Shown: one piece after another, positions 31,657 to 42,540 of the stretch
Numbering within the stretch: the first letter of the stretch is position 1
Layout of the letters: the number at the start of each line of letters is the position of its first letter
From: Trifolium pratense
Lineage: Eukaryota; Streptophyta; Magnoliopsida; Fabales; Fabaceae
Length of the DNA: 64,000 nucleotides
Direction: 5' to 3'
Assembly (NCBI RefSeq): GCF_020283565.1
Contig: NC_060063.1
Span: forward strand, 1,426,001-1,490,000
Position numbers and translations under genes: made by a program
Notes under the pieces: model-generated
The model's database searches: none
Told to the model about the DNA's origin: nothing
The model's input: the letters and a program-made list of their open reading frames with translations, nothing else

Positions 31657-32600
31657 TAGGATGATGTGATTGCAAATTTACCTAAGTTGCATCACAATGC
31701 ATGCATGACTCGTCACTCGTTTACTAATCTTGTATCGAACCATTTAAGGATAAGTGATGATCCAATCGAAATCATGAGGCATTGTAACTTGGTAAGTGTA
31801 CGCTCTCACTTTGTCCTTGCGGCATTTAATTTTTCTGTGCAACTTAGTTAATATTTTGGTTTTCGTATTTTAGATCTTTGGCCCAACCATACAAGACCAA
31901 CATTGGTTTTGTTATGTACTTGATAAGATCTAAAAGAAGTTGTTTGTGCTAAATTTTTGTATAGTGAAAGAAATGAAAAGGAAAAACAGTTGGATCTTTT
32001 TATGGTAAATAATTTTATTCACAAATTAATGATGATTGTTTTGATTGATAGCAAATGCTCTACAAGTAATTGTTGATCACCTTTTATTATGTGAATCTAT
32101 AGAAGAGGAACTCCGAGAACTTGCTGCATTTCATGGATGAATGCCAAACATTAGAGCTCGTTTACGAGGACTTGCTGCAACAAAAAAATATGTAAAGAAA
32201 TGCTGGAAACTTTACTTCATTTATGGTTTTATAATTTTTTAGCAAGAGATTATATTCACGATTCATATTGTACATATTTTGTAGCCATGACTATGGAATA
32301 TATGTTTTAAAGTATTTGGAGATGTGGGATGGTGACAGGAAATGAGGTGATAGAACCATGTCTGATTCACATTGGTAAAATTTTAACGATTTGTCAACTT
32401 AACTAGTATTTTATTGAAATAGAAATATATAAATTTATGTGTAATTGATGTATGTGTAGGATGAAATTCTACATTTTCGTCGACAATTTGTTTGTGAATG
32501 GGTGTTGCATCCTCAAAATCTCGAGTTGAAACATGTACGAGTAGAAGCAAGTCTGCCGGATGACTTCTCAATAGATTCGCTTCAGTCTTGATTGGGTAAC
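31657..32600 (+). pseudogene. Unknown exon series
   Basis: A protein-like segment follows tattgtag at 31659 and contains NLPKLHHNACMTRHSFTNLV and SNHLRISDDPIEIMRHCNL before cttg|gtaagt at 31790. Further open pieces lie near 32052-32140 (VDHLLLCESIEEELRELAAF) and 32459-32590 (HFRRQFVCEWVLHPQNLELK) after acceptor-like sites. They may be exons of one decayed gene continuing from the fragment at 31252. No family recognised. Confidence 0.35.
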
Positions 32601-32739
32601 TCATCTATCATCTTTTTTTTTTGCATTGTGTGTTGTCATTTTTTTGAATTGTGAATTTGATGGTCCTCCATATCCATGATGTATTGATGTATGTGTCCTT
32701 TTAAGTTTTTTGTTTTGTTGTCGGTAGTGACTTAACCAA

Positions 32740-35070
32740 AAGCGTGCCTCCTAAATTATTTGTATTACAGATATAGGGAGAGTTTCACTCTCACAATGCA
32801 GGGAAACGTAATCTTGTGCAAGATTCCCAAATGGTAATTTAGGCGCAGTTGAAGTGACAATGAATCAAGTAACAAATCAAGATTCCTAAAGGTTGAGATA
32901 ATGTCTGTTGTGAGTTAAGACTGTGAGCGGACAAATATTGATGCTCATATTTCTGTGAGCGTGTCCTAAATGTTTATGCTTTTATTTTGGCATCTCATTA
33001 TTTTGGTTGTTAAGCAAACAAATCTTTGGGTTTCCTTCTTCATACTGGCTTAATTTGGTTATTGTGATCAAAGAATGAATACAGTTTGTTTGTTGTTAAG
33101 TGCTTTAACTTGAAGATCAGTAGAAGAAGCTACTTTAGACGTAGAGATTATGTTTACCTTAAAAAATCTATTAATTAGCCAAAAATTTGTACTAAGGTAA
33201 GCAATTCGAAATGATAGTTGTATTGAAGCATTGCAAACAACTTTTACTGTATCATATGTCGATTAAAACAAACGGGTAGCCAAACAATATAACATTGCAC
33301 AACTAGAAGTTTAATTTTTATAGTTTTGTTTTTGGTGAAATAATATTTTCAATATCATGGAAAATGTATACAATCAGCTTTAATTTTATTTTTTTTAACT
33401 CTTGCAACTGTAAAAAGCTAGAAGAGTTCCCTTCTCACAAAGTACAAACATGATCAAAAAATGTGATTCTCCTAAATTATTTGTATTTCAGATATGGGGA
33501 GTCATGTTAATATAACTGGGGAGTTGAATATGATATTTGGTTAACTAGTTTAAATTATTCCAAACACATAAAAATGTTTCATTCATTGTAGTTCTTTTTT
33601 AGTTTTTAACTATATCAACTGCAAAAAGTCAGAAGAGTGCCCCATTCCAAAGTATAAATGTGATCAAATAGTGAGATTCTCCTAAATTATTTGTATTTCA
33701 GATATGAAGAGTCACGTGCATTTAACAATGGAGTTGAGGAAGACAATTGATTAAGTCGACTAAACTCTTCCATACTAGGAAAAATCATTCACGTTTAATG
33801 GAATAAACACACTTATGGTTAGGTAATAGTGAGATTCAAAATACAGATAATATCAATAACTAAAAAAAAAGTACAAATAATAATGAAGAATACAAATACT
33901 TATGAAATTTTAGAAGACATGTCACTCCACACCCGGACATTTGTGATTAATTAAACTATTCTTCATCGGAATTTGATAAGTATTCATCTGTGCATAAGAT
34001 GACTTCTTCTATCGCAGATAGAAACGTTCTATTTGCTTGTAAAAATATAGTGCACATTTTTAACATACCGTATCGCGCCCTTTGTAATGCCATAATGTTG
34101 TTCTCTATTCTGATACGAAGCAATGCTCTCTCCATATTATCAAACTGGGTTGGATTATCTTGCCACAACTTAATAGCTCTCAATTCTGGAAGTGGGGCCT
34201 CCAACTCATTTAGATCTAACTTAAGATCAATTGACTCTTGTGATCGAAATCGTCATTCCTTCCTAATTGCTTTCTTTGCTAGTGATCTATTTGTTTGCTC
34301 TTCATAATCTAAATCAACCAACAAGTATCTATAATCTCCCATTTTTGTGAACAATCTCAACCTTCAATATTTAATGAGATTGAAGTAGATTACAAGTTAT
34401 ATGGCATAGTGTTTATATAGAATAGAAAAGGTACTTAATGTTTAAATGACAGTATAATGGTGAGATTCTTTGAAATTTTAGCAACTGTAAAAAGCCAGAA
34501 GACTGCCCCATTGACAGTAAAACCTGATCAAATAGTAAGATTCTCTTGAATATTTGTATTACATATGTGGGGAGTGAGGTTAAAATAAGTGGAGAGTTGC
34601 ACAATAACTCGGGTTAACCCTTGTAACTTTTGGCAAACACTAAAAAATGCTTCATTCACCATTAATTTTATGTTTTTCTTTAACTCTAGCAACTGTAAAA
34701 AGCCAGAAGACTGCACCATTCTCAGTAAAACGTGGTCAAATAGTAAGATTCTCTTGAATATTTGTATTACATATGTGGGGAGTCGGGTTAAAATAAGTGC
34801 AGAGTTGCACAATAACGCGGGTTAACCCTTGTAACTTTTGGCAAACACTAAAAAATGTTTCATTCACCATTAATTTTACGTTTTTCTTTAACTCTAGCAA
34901 CTTTAAAAAGCTAGAATACCTCCCCATTGATAGTAAAACGTGATCAAATAATATGATTCTCTTGAATATTTGTATTACATATGTGGGGAGTCGGGTTAAA
35001 ATAAGTGGAGAGTTGCACCATAACTTGGGTTAACCCTTGTAACTTTTGACAAACACTAAAAAATGTTTCA
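32740..35070. repeat. Array of diverged ~208-bp repeats
   Basis: The segment gattctcttgaatatttgta followed by catatgtggggagt recurs at 34539, 34747 and 34955 (spacing 208). Older forms reading cctaaattatttgtatttca are at about 33471 and 33681 (spacing about 210), and one near 32750. Each unit also carries gccagaag..tgc.ccatt and ggttaacccttgtaactttt. The array is split by the minus-strand pseudogene at 33956-34342. Confidence 0.85.
33956..34342 (-). pseudogene. Unknown small gene with one in-frame stop
   Basis: From the ATG at 34342 the minus frame runs 129 codons to the stop at 33956, broken only by TGA at 34253-34255. It starts MGDYRYLLVDLDYEEQ and later reads PLPELRAIKLWQDNPTQFDN and RARYGMLKMCTIFLQANRTF, ending in an acidic SNSDEE tail. 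Codon use and composition look like a real protein. A TATA-like ctatataaac lies on the minus strand at about 34412-34421, some 70 bases upstream of the ATG. I do not recognise the family. It points away from the gene at 35323, with 208-bp repeats between. Confidence 0.5.
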
Positions 35071-35114
35071 TTCACTCTGTAACTCAAAAGTGTGTCATTC
35101 ACTCCTATATATAA

Positions 35115-35124
35115 TACTTGTGTG
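35115..35124 (+). promoter_or_regulatory. TATA-like element upstream of 35323 ORF
   Basis: ctatatataa followed by an A/C-rich leader with atcaaccaaatcat; about 70 bases upstream of an ATG at 35190. The inferred transcript would read into the open frame at 35323-35649. Confidence 0.4.
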
Positions 35125-35189
35125 TTTGAAGCTATGTCACTCATAACATCAACCAAATCATATTTTCCGAAAAAATACTTCTAACAACT

Positions 35190-35649
35190 CATAATGTATG
35201 ATGCGAATAATCCAGAACAACAATATTGGTAGTTTAACTTTCTTTCAAAGCGTAAGGGAACAAGATACACTCCTAAACAAATGTTGGAGTCTATGGGTCA
35301 TGTGTGGGCATTAGAGTGAGATATGTTTCACTACTCATCGTGTCCTCGGGACCGATACTCACCCGCAAATATGAATGAATATGGTAGAGAATGGGATTAC
35401 CGCATGGGAGAGTCTAGACGGCTCAGACAAAGTATAAGTTATCGCCTCCTAAAAAAGCCAACGAAACGATCATTACAAGTTCCAAGAGACACTGATGAAT
35501 TGCTCGAGATGGCCATTAATATAGTGCGGCATGAGAATAACCAGATGCAAATTCGAATCAATAGATATGAGGCTTCATCAATGTTGAATTCGCATGGTAC
35601 GCCTCTCCGTCAATATATCACAGATGGGGACTTAACCAATGAAGAATAA
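35190..35649 (+). pseudogene. Unknown gene, open over its last 108 codons
   Basis: A first ATG near 35190 begins MYDANNPEQQYW, then a stop. Further coding-like sequence (RKGTRYTPKQMLESMGHVWA) follows, then a stop at about 35318, and the frame is open from 35323. That part reads SPANMNEYGREWDYRMGESR, is rich in Arg and Glu, and ends DGDLTNEE. It may be a decayed gene with two stops or a real protein starting at 35323. Like the divergent neighbour at 33956-34342 it has an acidic tail and a TATA-like element, so both may belong to one kind of locus. No known domain recognised. Confidence 0.4.
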
Positions 35650-36134
35650 TTTCATTTAATAAATTTCTAGATGGTTTTTCATGGGAGTTGCACTTATTGT
35701 ATTTTGGTTTTTATGTGTTTGTGCTCTATGCGTCTTTGTGAACTTTTGTGTTATTTTGTTCCTTATGCTTGCCTTAGTACTCCTTTGGTTTTGTTCCTTT
35801 TGCTTACCGTAGTATTCATATGTGATGGAGGACTAATTTCATTTGTTGCTTAAAACACATAAATAAACTTTGTATTTTATGTAGCTAAAATTGTACTGAT
35901 GATAAATCATCAAGTACAAGATGTACTAAAGATGATCACCAAACTACACTTTGAATAATTAACCAACATAACTAGATACTTTGCATGGTCTGAAACAAAT
36001 ACTTAATTATCAATGACGTTAACAAATATGGTACTTTACAAGGCCATACAAAAGTTAATAAAAAAGAATATTACAATAAACACATGTATAGTGTGATCAC
36101 ACCTCTTTTCTCTTTAACTTCCTCTTTTTTGGTT
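35650..36134. other. Intergenic DNA, no gene seen
   Basis: Ordinary AT-rich sequence between convergent unknown genes; a 60-codon frame at 35671 is hydrophobic and low in support. Confidence 0.35.
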
Positions 36135-36790
36135 TCACCCATGGTGTCCGTGTGACCGCACTATCCGTACGCTTCCTTGGCTTTTCTTTAAGTCGAGTGT
36201 AGAGGTCGCCATCTTCATATATATGCTTACATCACATGGAGTTCTCAGTAGATTCATTTCTCGCAATTGTACTTCAAGCTGTGGTATGGTTGCCTCAATC
36301 TCTTGGTCTTCAGCAATTAACAACCAGGTATTATTCATTATGGTGATCTTATCGACTAAATCTTTACTCCATTTGAAATATCCAGTTGGTACCCAAAATA
36401 AAGCTTCCCGCACTGCTGCATATTCGAGCTCTTCGTTAGTGGCACACAAATCTTCAATAGCCTATTTTAGAATATGTTAACGCAAATGATTTTATTAGAA
36501 CAAGTCAATGTACCAAGGTGAAAATAAAACTACTAGCCAAAAAAAACAAGGGGGGCAGAAACATTATTAGGACTAGTTGCCTTGGTAAGAGATATTGATC
36601 GAACATTACCCGATTGTTGTCAAGCAAATGTGCTATATCTTTATCAATGATCGAACTATCATACATCTTGAACATTAACTCAATGTGCGCGACTCCTCAA
36701 ATTCGTAATATTAATCGATATATAACCTGTCCAACCGATTCCTCAAATTTCGTTGCAGCGCCCTTATCTTTGCTGATTTTCTTCTTTTAT
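36135..36790 (-). pseudogene. Unknown two-exon gene fragment (minus strand)
   Basis: Exon at about 36790-36611 contains ATKFEESVGQVIYRLILRI, a TGA, then KMYDSSIIDKDIAHLLDNNR and a donor (cgg|gtaatg). The next exon starts after aaaatag at 36464 and reads AIEDLCATNEELEYAAVREA, LFWVPTGYFKWSKDLVDKIT and IAEDQEIEATIPQLEVQLRE, ending at 36135. The join keeps frame. The single stop in the first exon argues for a pseudogene. Helical, mixed-charge composition; no family recognised. It lies about 800 bases from the end of the receptor kinase gene on the same strand. Confidence 0.45.
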
Positions 36791-36940
36791 AAATGTTGAC
36801 ACCAACTCTCTCATCCATAATAGCAAAGATACGAAACAAATATTCAATCACGTGAGTCCCTATCTAATACTAACACACTATCAACATCAAACTCATATAT
36901 TAATTACTGAAACATGAGATAGACAAACAAATGTGACATT

Positions 36941-39900
36941 TTAGTCACTATCACTATCAACAAAATCTAACCTACTATCCCTATTTTTTGAATTTTTAAG
37001 AAAAGGAGCATCATCATATTCCCCAACAATAACATTCCTCTCTCCAAACACAATCCCTCCTTCACTTCTTAGCAATATATGTAACACTTCTTTCATGGAA
37101 GGTCTACTAGAAGGAAGTGTAGCAGTACACATTATTCCAAGTTTGAAAATGCAACACATTTCATCCAAATAACTTTGTTCCACAAAATCTTTGTCAAGAA
37201 GCTCTTCTATATTGCTTCCTTCATGAACATGCCTCCATGACCATTCTACAAGTGATGAATATTCATCACCATAAGTAGCTTCTTTACCAGTTGCTAGTTC
37301 CAATAAGATAACACCAAAGCTGAACACATCAATCTTTTCATTCACTTTAGTTGTTTGAACATATTCTGCATTTCAAGCATTACAACATACATTTAGATCC
37401 AAAGTCAATTTAAGAGTCTGTTTGTTTCAGTTTTCCAAAAAAATAAGGGTTAAATTATTTTTACACAGTACAATGTTAGCAAATTATGGTTTATCCCTCT
37501 GTATTAATATTTTTTCCATTACACCATATAATGTGAAAATTTCGTCCTTTTAGTCCCTCGTTGAATATATAGGCTTAAGATTCCGTCATTTTGCCTCTAT
37601 AATGTTAGCAAGTTTCGGTTTACCCCCTCACTAAGTATGTCACGTCACCATTTTTGAGGAATCTTAAGCCAGCATATATTCCATAAGAGGCTAAAAGGAC
37701 GAAATCTTGACATTACATTAGGGTGATCGAAAAAAATAAATATTACAGGGGTAAACAAAAATTTGCTAACATTGCAGGGAGTAAATACTATTTTACCCTA
37801 GTGTAAAATATTTTTACATTGTCGGTGCATATGAATTGAATCTTAAGAAATATATTAGTTGGTAAGAAAAACAAAACAATTGGTATGTTGTTCATTTTAC
37901 CTGGAGCCATATAACCAAATGATCCAATCACAGCTGACATGGTGTTAGATTGTCCTGCCTTTATCAACATCCTAGCAAGACCAAAATCAGCAACTTTTGC
38001 ATTGAATTGAGAATCCAAAAGAATGTTGCTTGTTTTTATATCGCGGTGAACAATCGGAGGCGAGCAATCATGGTGCATGTAGCACAAACCATGAGCAATC
38101 CCAATGGCTATTCGCAATCGCTTTGGCCAATCAAGGACAACATGTTGCGCCGAACCTGACATATTTGATGACTCATTCTTGTTGTGCAGCCACTTGTCTA
38201 GGCTGCGGTGTTCCAAATACTCATACACAAGCATCATTGAATCCTCATTATAGATACAACACAACAACTTCACAATATTTCGATGTCGAATATTGCTAAG
38301 TATTTTAACTTCTGCACGAAAGGAAGCTACGAGCTTTTGCCTTAACTTTCTGTTGCTAGTGATTTTTTTCACAGCAACATAGGCTAAACCGTCGACTGGA
38401 ACACGGTATACCGTGCCGAATCCACCACTTCCAATGATATTTTGTTCTGTCAATGAAGAAACTATGTTTGATTCTGTGAAACTTAGCCTTTGGAATGAAA
38501 TGAACTTCCATGAATTTTCCAATGCTTGTTTTCTTTTATTGTAAAGTTTGATAATCATGAATGATGCAAACAAAACCAACAAGAAAATCACCACAATTAA
38601 GCTAATAATCAAACCAAGAGACCACTGTGAGCTTTTGGTTGATTTTTGAAGGCCAAAATTGCAAAGGGTAAGGCTAAGTTTTGGTGTATCAGCACATAAA
38701 CCAGAATTGTTCAAAAAGCTTCTATCGAAAGCCGAGTTTTCAAATTCACTAGGAACTCTTCCTGTCAAAAAATTGGATGATAGATTGAGATTTGTGATTC
38801 TAGGAGGTATAGACGGTATTTCGCCGGAGAATCGATTTTCTGATAGATCAAGAACACTAAGTGAAGGTAAATGACCAATTGATATTGGAATTTGTCCTTT
38901 GAGTTGGTTTTGGCTCAAATTTAGTGTCACTAATGATTTCCATGATATGATATCATTTGGAAGTGACCCTTTAAGCTGATTTTGATCAAGCAACAATGTG
39001 TCAAGCTTAGGAAGATTTGTTAGCTCTTGAGGAAAAGTTCCATTAAGAAAGTTCTTACTAGCCTTAAACTCAATCACATTAGTCCAAGAAGATACTCCAA
39101 TTGGAATTCTACCATAAAACTTATTGTAACTTATATCAAAAAGTGAAACATTTGAAGACAAATGTTGTGGAATCTCACCAATAAACTTATTATGGCTTAT
39201 CATGAAAAACACCAAATTTTTACTCCAAAAAAGACCACTAGGAATTTTACCATAAAACTCATTCTTGTAAATTTTCACCTCAACCAAACTACTACAATTT
39301 CCAAGTGACTTTGGTAATTCACCACTTAAATGATTTTCATAAACACTTAGGTTTTGTAACTTACCATGATAACACAAATTCTCAGGTAACCTTCCCTTAA
39401 AATTGTTCATTGCTAAATGAAAAATTTCAAGCTTTGAGTAAAGTCCAAAATCAGAAGGAATTGTACCTGAAAACTTGTTCTTAAAGATACTAAAACCTTT
39501 TAAAGATGGAAGGTGCCCTATGCTTTGTGGAATCTCTCCTAAAAACTTGTTCATGAACAAATTCAACCATGTTAACTTTATCAACTTTCCAAAATCATTT
39601 GGTATTTTTCCTGTAAGATTATTCTCTGCTACATCAAGTTCAACCAAATTCAATGCTTCAACCACACTTGGTATCTCTCCAAAGAGACTATTTCTATAAA
39701 GGTGCACTATGCTCAAATTCTTTAGCATGAACAAACCACTAGGAATTTTTCCACTTAAATTATTTTTTGATAAATCCAAATTTTCCAATGCAACCATTTC
39801 ACCAATAGTCTCAGGAATTTCCCCTACTAAATTTGAACCAAACATGTAAAAAACTTTCAATTTTTTCAACTTGGTTATGCTCAATGGAAGCTTCAAAGGA

Positions 39901-40514
39901 GGTAGCATATAATTAGAGGACATATCCAATAATTCAAGGTTGAACAAGTTACCAATTTCGGCCGGAAAAGTAGCATTAAATGAACAATATTGAAGATAAA
40001 GGAATCTTAAATCCTTAAGATTTCCAATACTAGAAGGAATTTCACCACTAAAATAGGTTGAACCAAGGTTGAGATATTGCAAATTAACCAAACTTTGAAT
40101 TTCATAAGGAATCTTGCCAACAAAGTTATTCATTGATAAATCAAGATACTCAAGCTTGGAACATTTAAATAGAGATTTTGGAAACTCACCAGGAATGAAA
40201 TTCTTGCTGAAATCAACATGTGTGAGGTTTTTAAGGTCACATATGAAAGAAGGTATAGTTTGAGTTATGTTGGAGTTGACCAAAGTCAACCCTGTGATAG
40301 AACCTTTGGTGCATGTGATTTTTGGCCAAGAACAATAAGAGGTGTTTGATGAGTTCCAATGACTAAGAAAAGATGGATTTTGTAGGTGAAACTTGAATTT
40401 TAATAAGATTAAATGTTCTTGTTGAGATTGAAAATTTGCATGGCTCAAAATTAGAAAAATGGCTATGTGAAAGTAAAGTGAAAATTTGATATGAGATGTG
40501 GCTAATATTGTCAT
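36941..40514 (-). CDS. LRR receptor-like kinase, subfamily XI type (HSL1-like), 1012 aa
   Basis: Two exons, 40514-37901 and 37365-36941, join in frame (CCAG|GTAAAA ... TGCAG|AATATG), restoring the APEY motif after SFGYM. The protein has a signal peptide (about 1-28), an N-terminal cap with CSWPKITC (61-68), about twenty leucine-rich repeats, a membrane segment (about 635-657) and a kinase domain from about 680. The glycine loop GSGGFGTV (695-702), the lysine in VAVKK, HRDIKTSN (823-830) and DFG (843-845) are present, so the kinase looks active. HRD identifies an RD kinase. Such receptors sit in the plasma membrane and bind peptide ligands through the LRRs; relatives include HAESA/HSL and CLE- or PIP-type peptide receptors, but the ligand cannot be told here. 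Length is normal. The 535-base intron at this place is usual for the subfamily and holds a MITE. Confidence 0.95.
37446..37799. mobile_element. Foldback MITE in the kinase intron
   Basis: Arms aagggttaaattatttttac...caatgttagcaaatt and the reverse complement of tttgctaacattgcagggag...attttaccct bracket a centre with a second inverted pair (aggcttaagattccgtcatt / ggaatcttaagcc). It makes up most of the 535-base intron and leaves the splice sites intact. Confidence 0.7.
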
Positions 40515-40768
40515 TTGAGAGTGTTTGAGTGTTTTTTTTCTTAGTTTTTTTATTGTTTTGAATTTGTATTAAAAAAAGAAATTTGTATGCAAAGGAGGAA
40601 GAAGAAGAAGTCTTATGGTCTTCCACTAACTTACAATTGTTGGATTGATTGAAAATTTGGACACTACTCATTTTCAATATATGGATGTGGATAAGGGACA
40701 ATAGTTTGAGATTATTATTACACTAGTTTATTTACTTGCCATAAATTTTAAAACGACATTAATCATGG
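40515..40768 (-). promoter_or_regulatory. Upstream region of the receptor kinase
   Basis: About 250 bases between the start codon and the foldback element at 40769 hold the likely leader and core promoter. The leader is A/G- and T-rich (gaagaagaagaag on the plus strand). No confident TATA box or motif is named. Confidence 0.3.
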
Positions 40769-41182
40769 TTAAATATACAAAAGATCCATGCACTTACGAG
40801 TCATTTGAGTTTTAGTCCCTGCATTTTAAAAACATTTTATTTTGTCACTGCACTTTCATTTTACTTTAAAAATGGTCTCATACCTTTTTTTTTTTTGAAA
40901 TGACACATTTTTGCTGATCTGTCACTGTTGACTGGACTTTAGAGTTGATGACTCATTTAATTTTGTAGTGAATCGATCAAAATACCCTTAAATAAATAAT
41001 TTTTTAAAAGTAAAATAAAATTGACACATCATAAAAAAAAATGTGTCACTTCAACAAAAAAATGGATTCAGAGACTATTTTTAAAGTAAAATGAAAGTGC
41101 AGTAGCAAAATAAAAGAATTTTAAAATGCATGGACTAAAACTCAAATGACCCGTAAGTGCAGAGATCTTTTGCATATTTAAG
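40769..41182. mobile_element. Foldback MITE with ~140-bp arms
   Basis: Left arm begins TTAAATATACAAAAGATCC and continues through cacttacgagtcatttgagt; the right arm is its near-complete reverse complement, ending gatcttttgcatatttaag. The right half recurs at 42790-42930 as the start of the second tandem copy. Confidence 0.8.
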
Positions 41183-41189
41183 ATGGATA

Positions 41190-41480
41190 TGTGGTCCCTT
41201 AAAGACATTTTTGGTTTCAGATTGGTCCCTTAAAGAAAAAAAGGTTCAAATAGGTCCCTTAAAGAAAAAAAAGTCCGAATAGGTCCCTTAAAGACATCTC
41301 CGTTAATCAGTTTGGTCCCTAAAAAGAGGTCTAAATAGGACCAAACTGATTAACGGATATGTCTTTAAGGGACCTATTCGGACCTTTTTTTCTTTAAGGG
41401 ACCTATTTAGACCTTTTTTTCTTTAAGAGACCAATATGAAACCAAAAATATCTTTAAGGGACCATTTTACTAATTAAGCC
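41190..41480. mobile_element. Foldback element with ggtcccttaaag repeats
   Basis: The motif ggtcccttaaaga occurs repeatedly in the left half and its complement tctttaagggacc in the right half, giving a long hairpin centred near 41320. It is related to 25125-25535. The matching point in the second tandem copy (42990) lacks it. Confidence 0.8.
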
Positions 41481-42169
41481 TTAAATTTGTGAATGTGAAC
41501 TATTTTATTGCTGCTCTTGATTATTTGCGGTGGCCATCAAGGTGATCCAAATGGGTCACGGCTACCCCCAATTTTTTTTTGTCTTTTTGTGTAAATTATT
41601 GTGGTATTATATTTAAAAGTCTTAAGTCAGTTGTCTATTAGTCTTTACATTTATTTTTTTGTGTATTCTATATATATTTTGAAGGCTTTAACTCAAATGA
41701 TCAAATAACACCTATATATTTTGTGTTTCAACCTTCTTCTTTTTTTTTATCTTTGTATGAGTATGCTTAGAAATTTATACCCCTAAGAAATTTAGTTGCT
41801 CTAGTGCTCAACAGAGAAGTGACACCAACAAGAAGATTCGAACTTCAAGTCTTGAGAGAAGCACACTTTGATCATTTTAGTTACAAAATTTAGACAATTT
41901 CATCCTCCCATTAGAAACCAAAATATCTTAATAATTTTAATTTAAAAGATCAAATTGTTCAAAATTTATAACTAAAGAGACCAAACTATCTAACGTTTGT
42001 CTGTTAGAAGACCAAAATGAAACAAAACAACCTTAAAAAACCAAAGTCATACTTAAAATTAATTTAATGGACCAAAAGTTTAATATAACCTTATTTTTAT
42101 TATTTTTTAGAATTACCTATAAATGTCTTCATACATGATGCGTACATGATGCGTAGAAGGTTAATCTGA

Positions 42170-42540
42170 GGTCTTAACAACTTGCATAGTTGAACTAAGG
42201 GTGAATTTCAATATGACTTGCATGACTACACTGAGCTTGTCATGATGAAGGTTGAGCTCTACATGACCTGGATGGTCAAGCTAAGCTAGACATGTTGAAA
42301 CTAGAGCTCATGCTTGAGTTGAGTTAGGCATGATAAAGGAGGAGCTTATGGTCGAGTTGAGCTATTCATGTTGAAAGTGGTGCACATGGTCAAGCTGAGC
42401 TAGACATGCTGAAGGATGAGCACATCGTTCAGTTGAGCAGAGCATGTTGAAGGTGGAGCTCAAGGTCAAGCTCAGTTGAGTATGCTGAAAGTGGAGCTCA
42501 AGGTCGAGCTGAGCTGAGTATGATGAAGGTGAGCTAAAAT
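42170..42540. repeat. Degenerate ~48-bp minisatellite, copy 1
   Basis: Seven to eight imperfect units of about 48 bases built on aaggtggagctcatggtcaa followed by gctgagctagacatg. The same array is in the second tandem copy at 43760-44120. It creates minus-strand open frames of repetitive composition (for example at 42362-42586), which I do not regard as genes. Confidence 0.8.

Noticed and set aside
37788..37900. Read-through end of receptor kinase exon 1
   Set aside because: The frame continues past GYMAPG into the intron; the splice to 37365 restores the conserved kinase sequence, so the extra residues are intronic.
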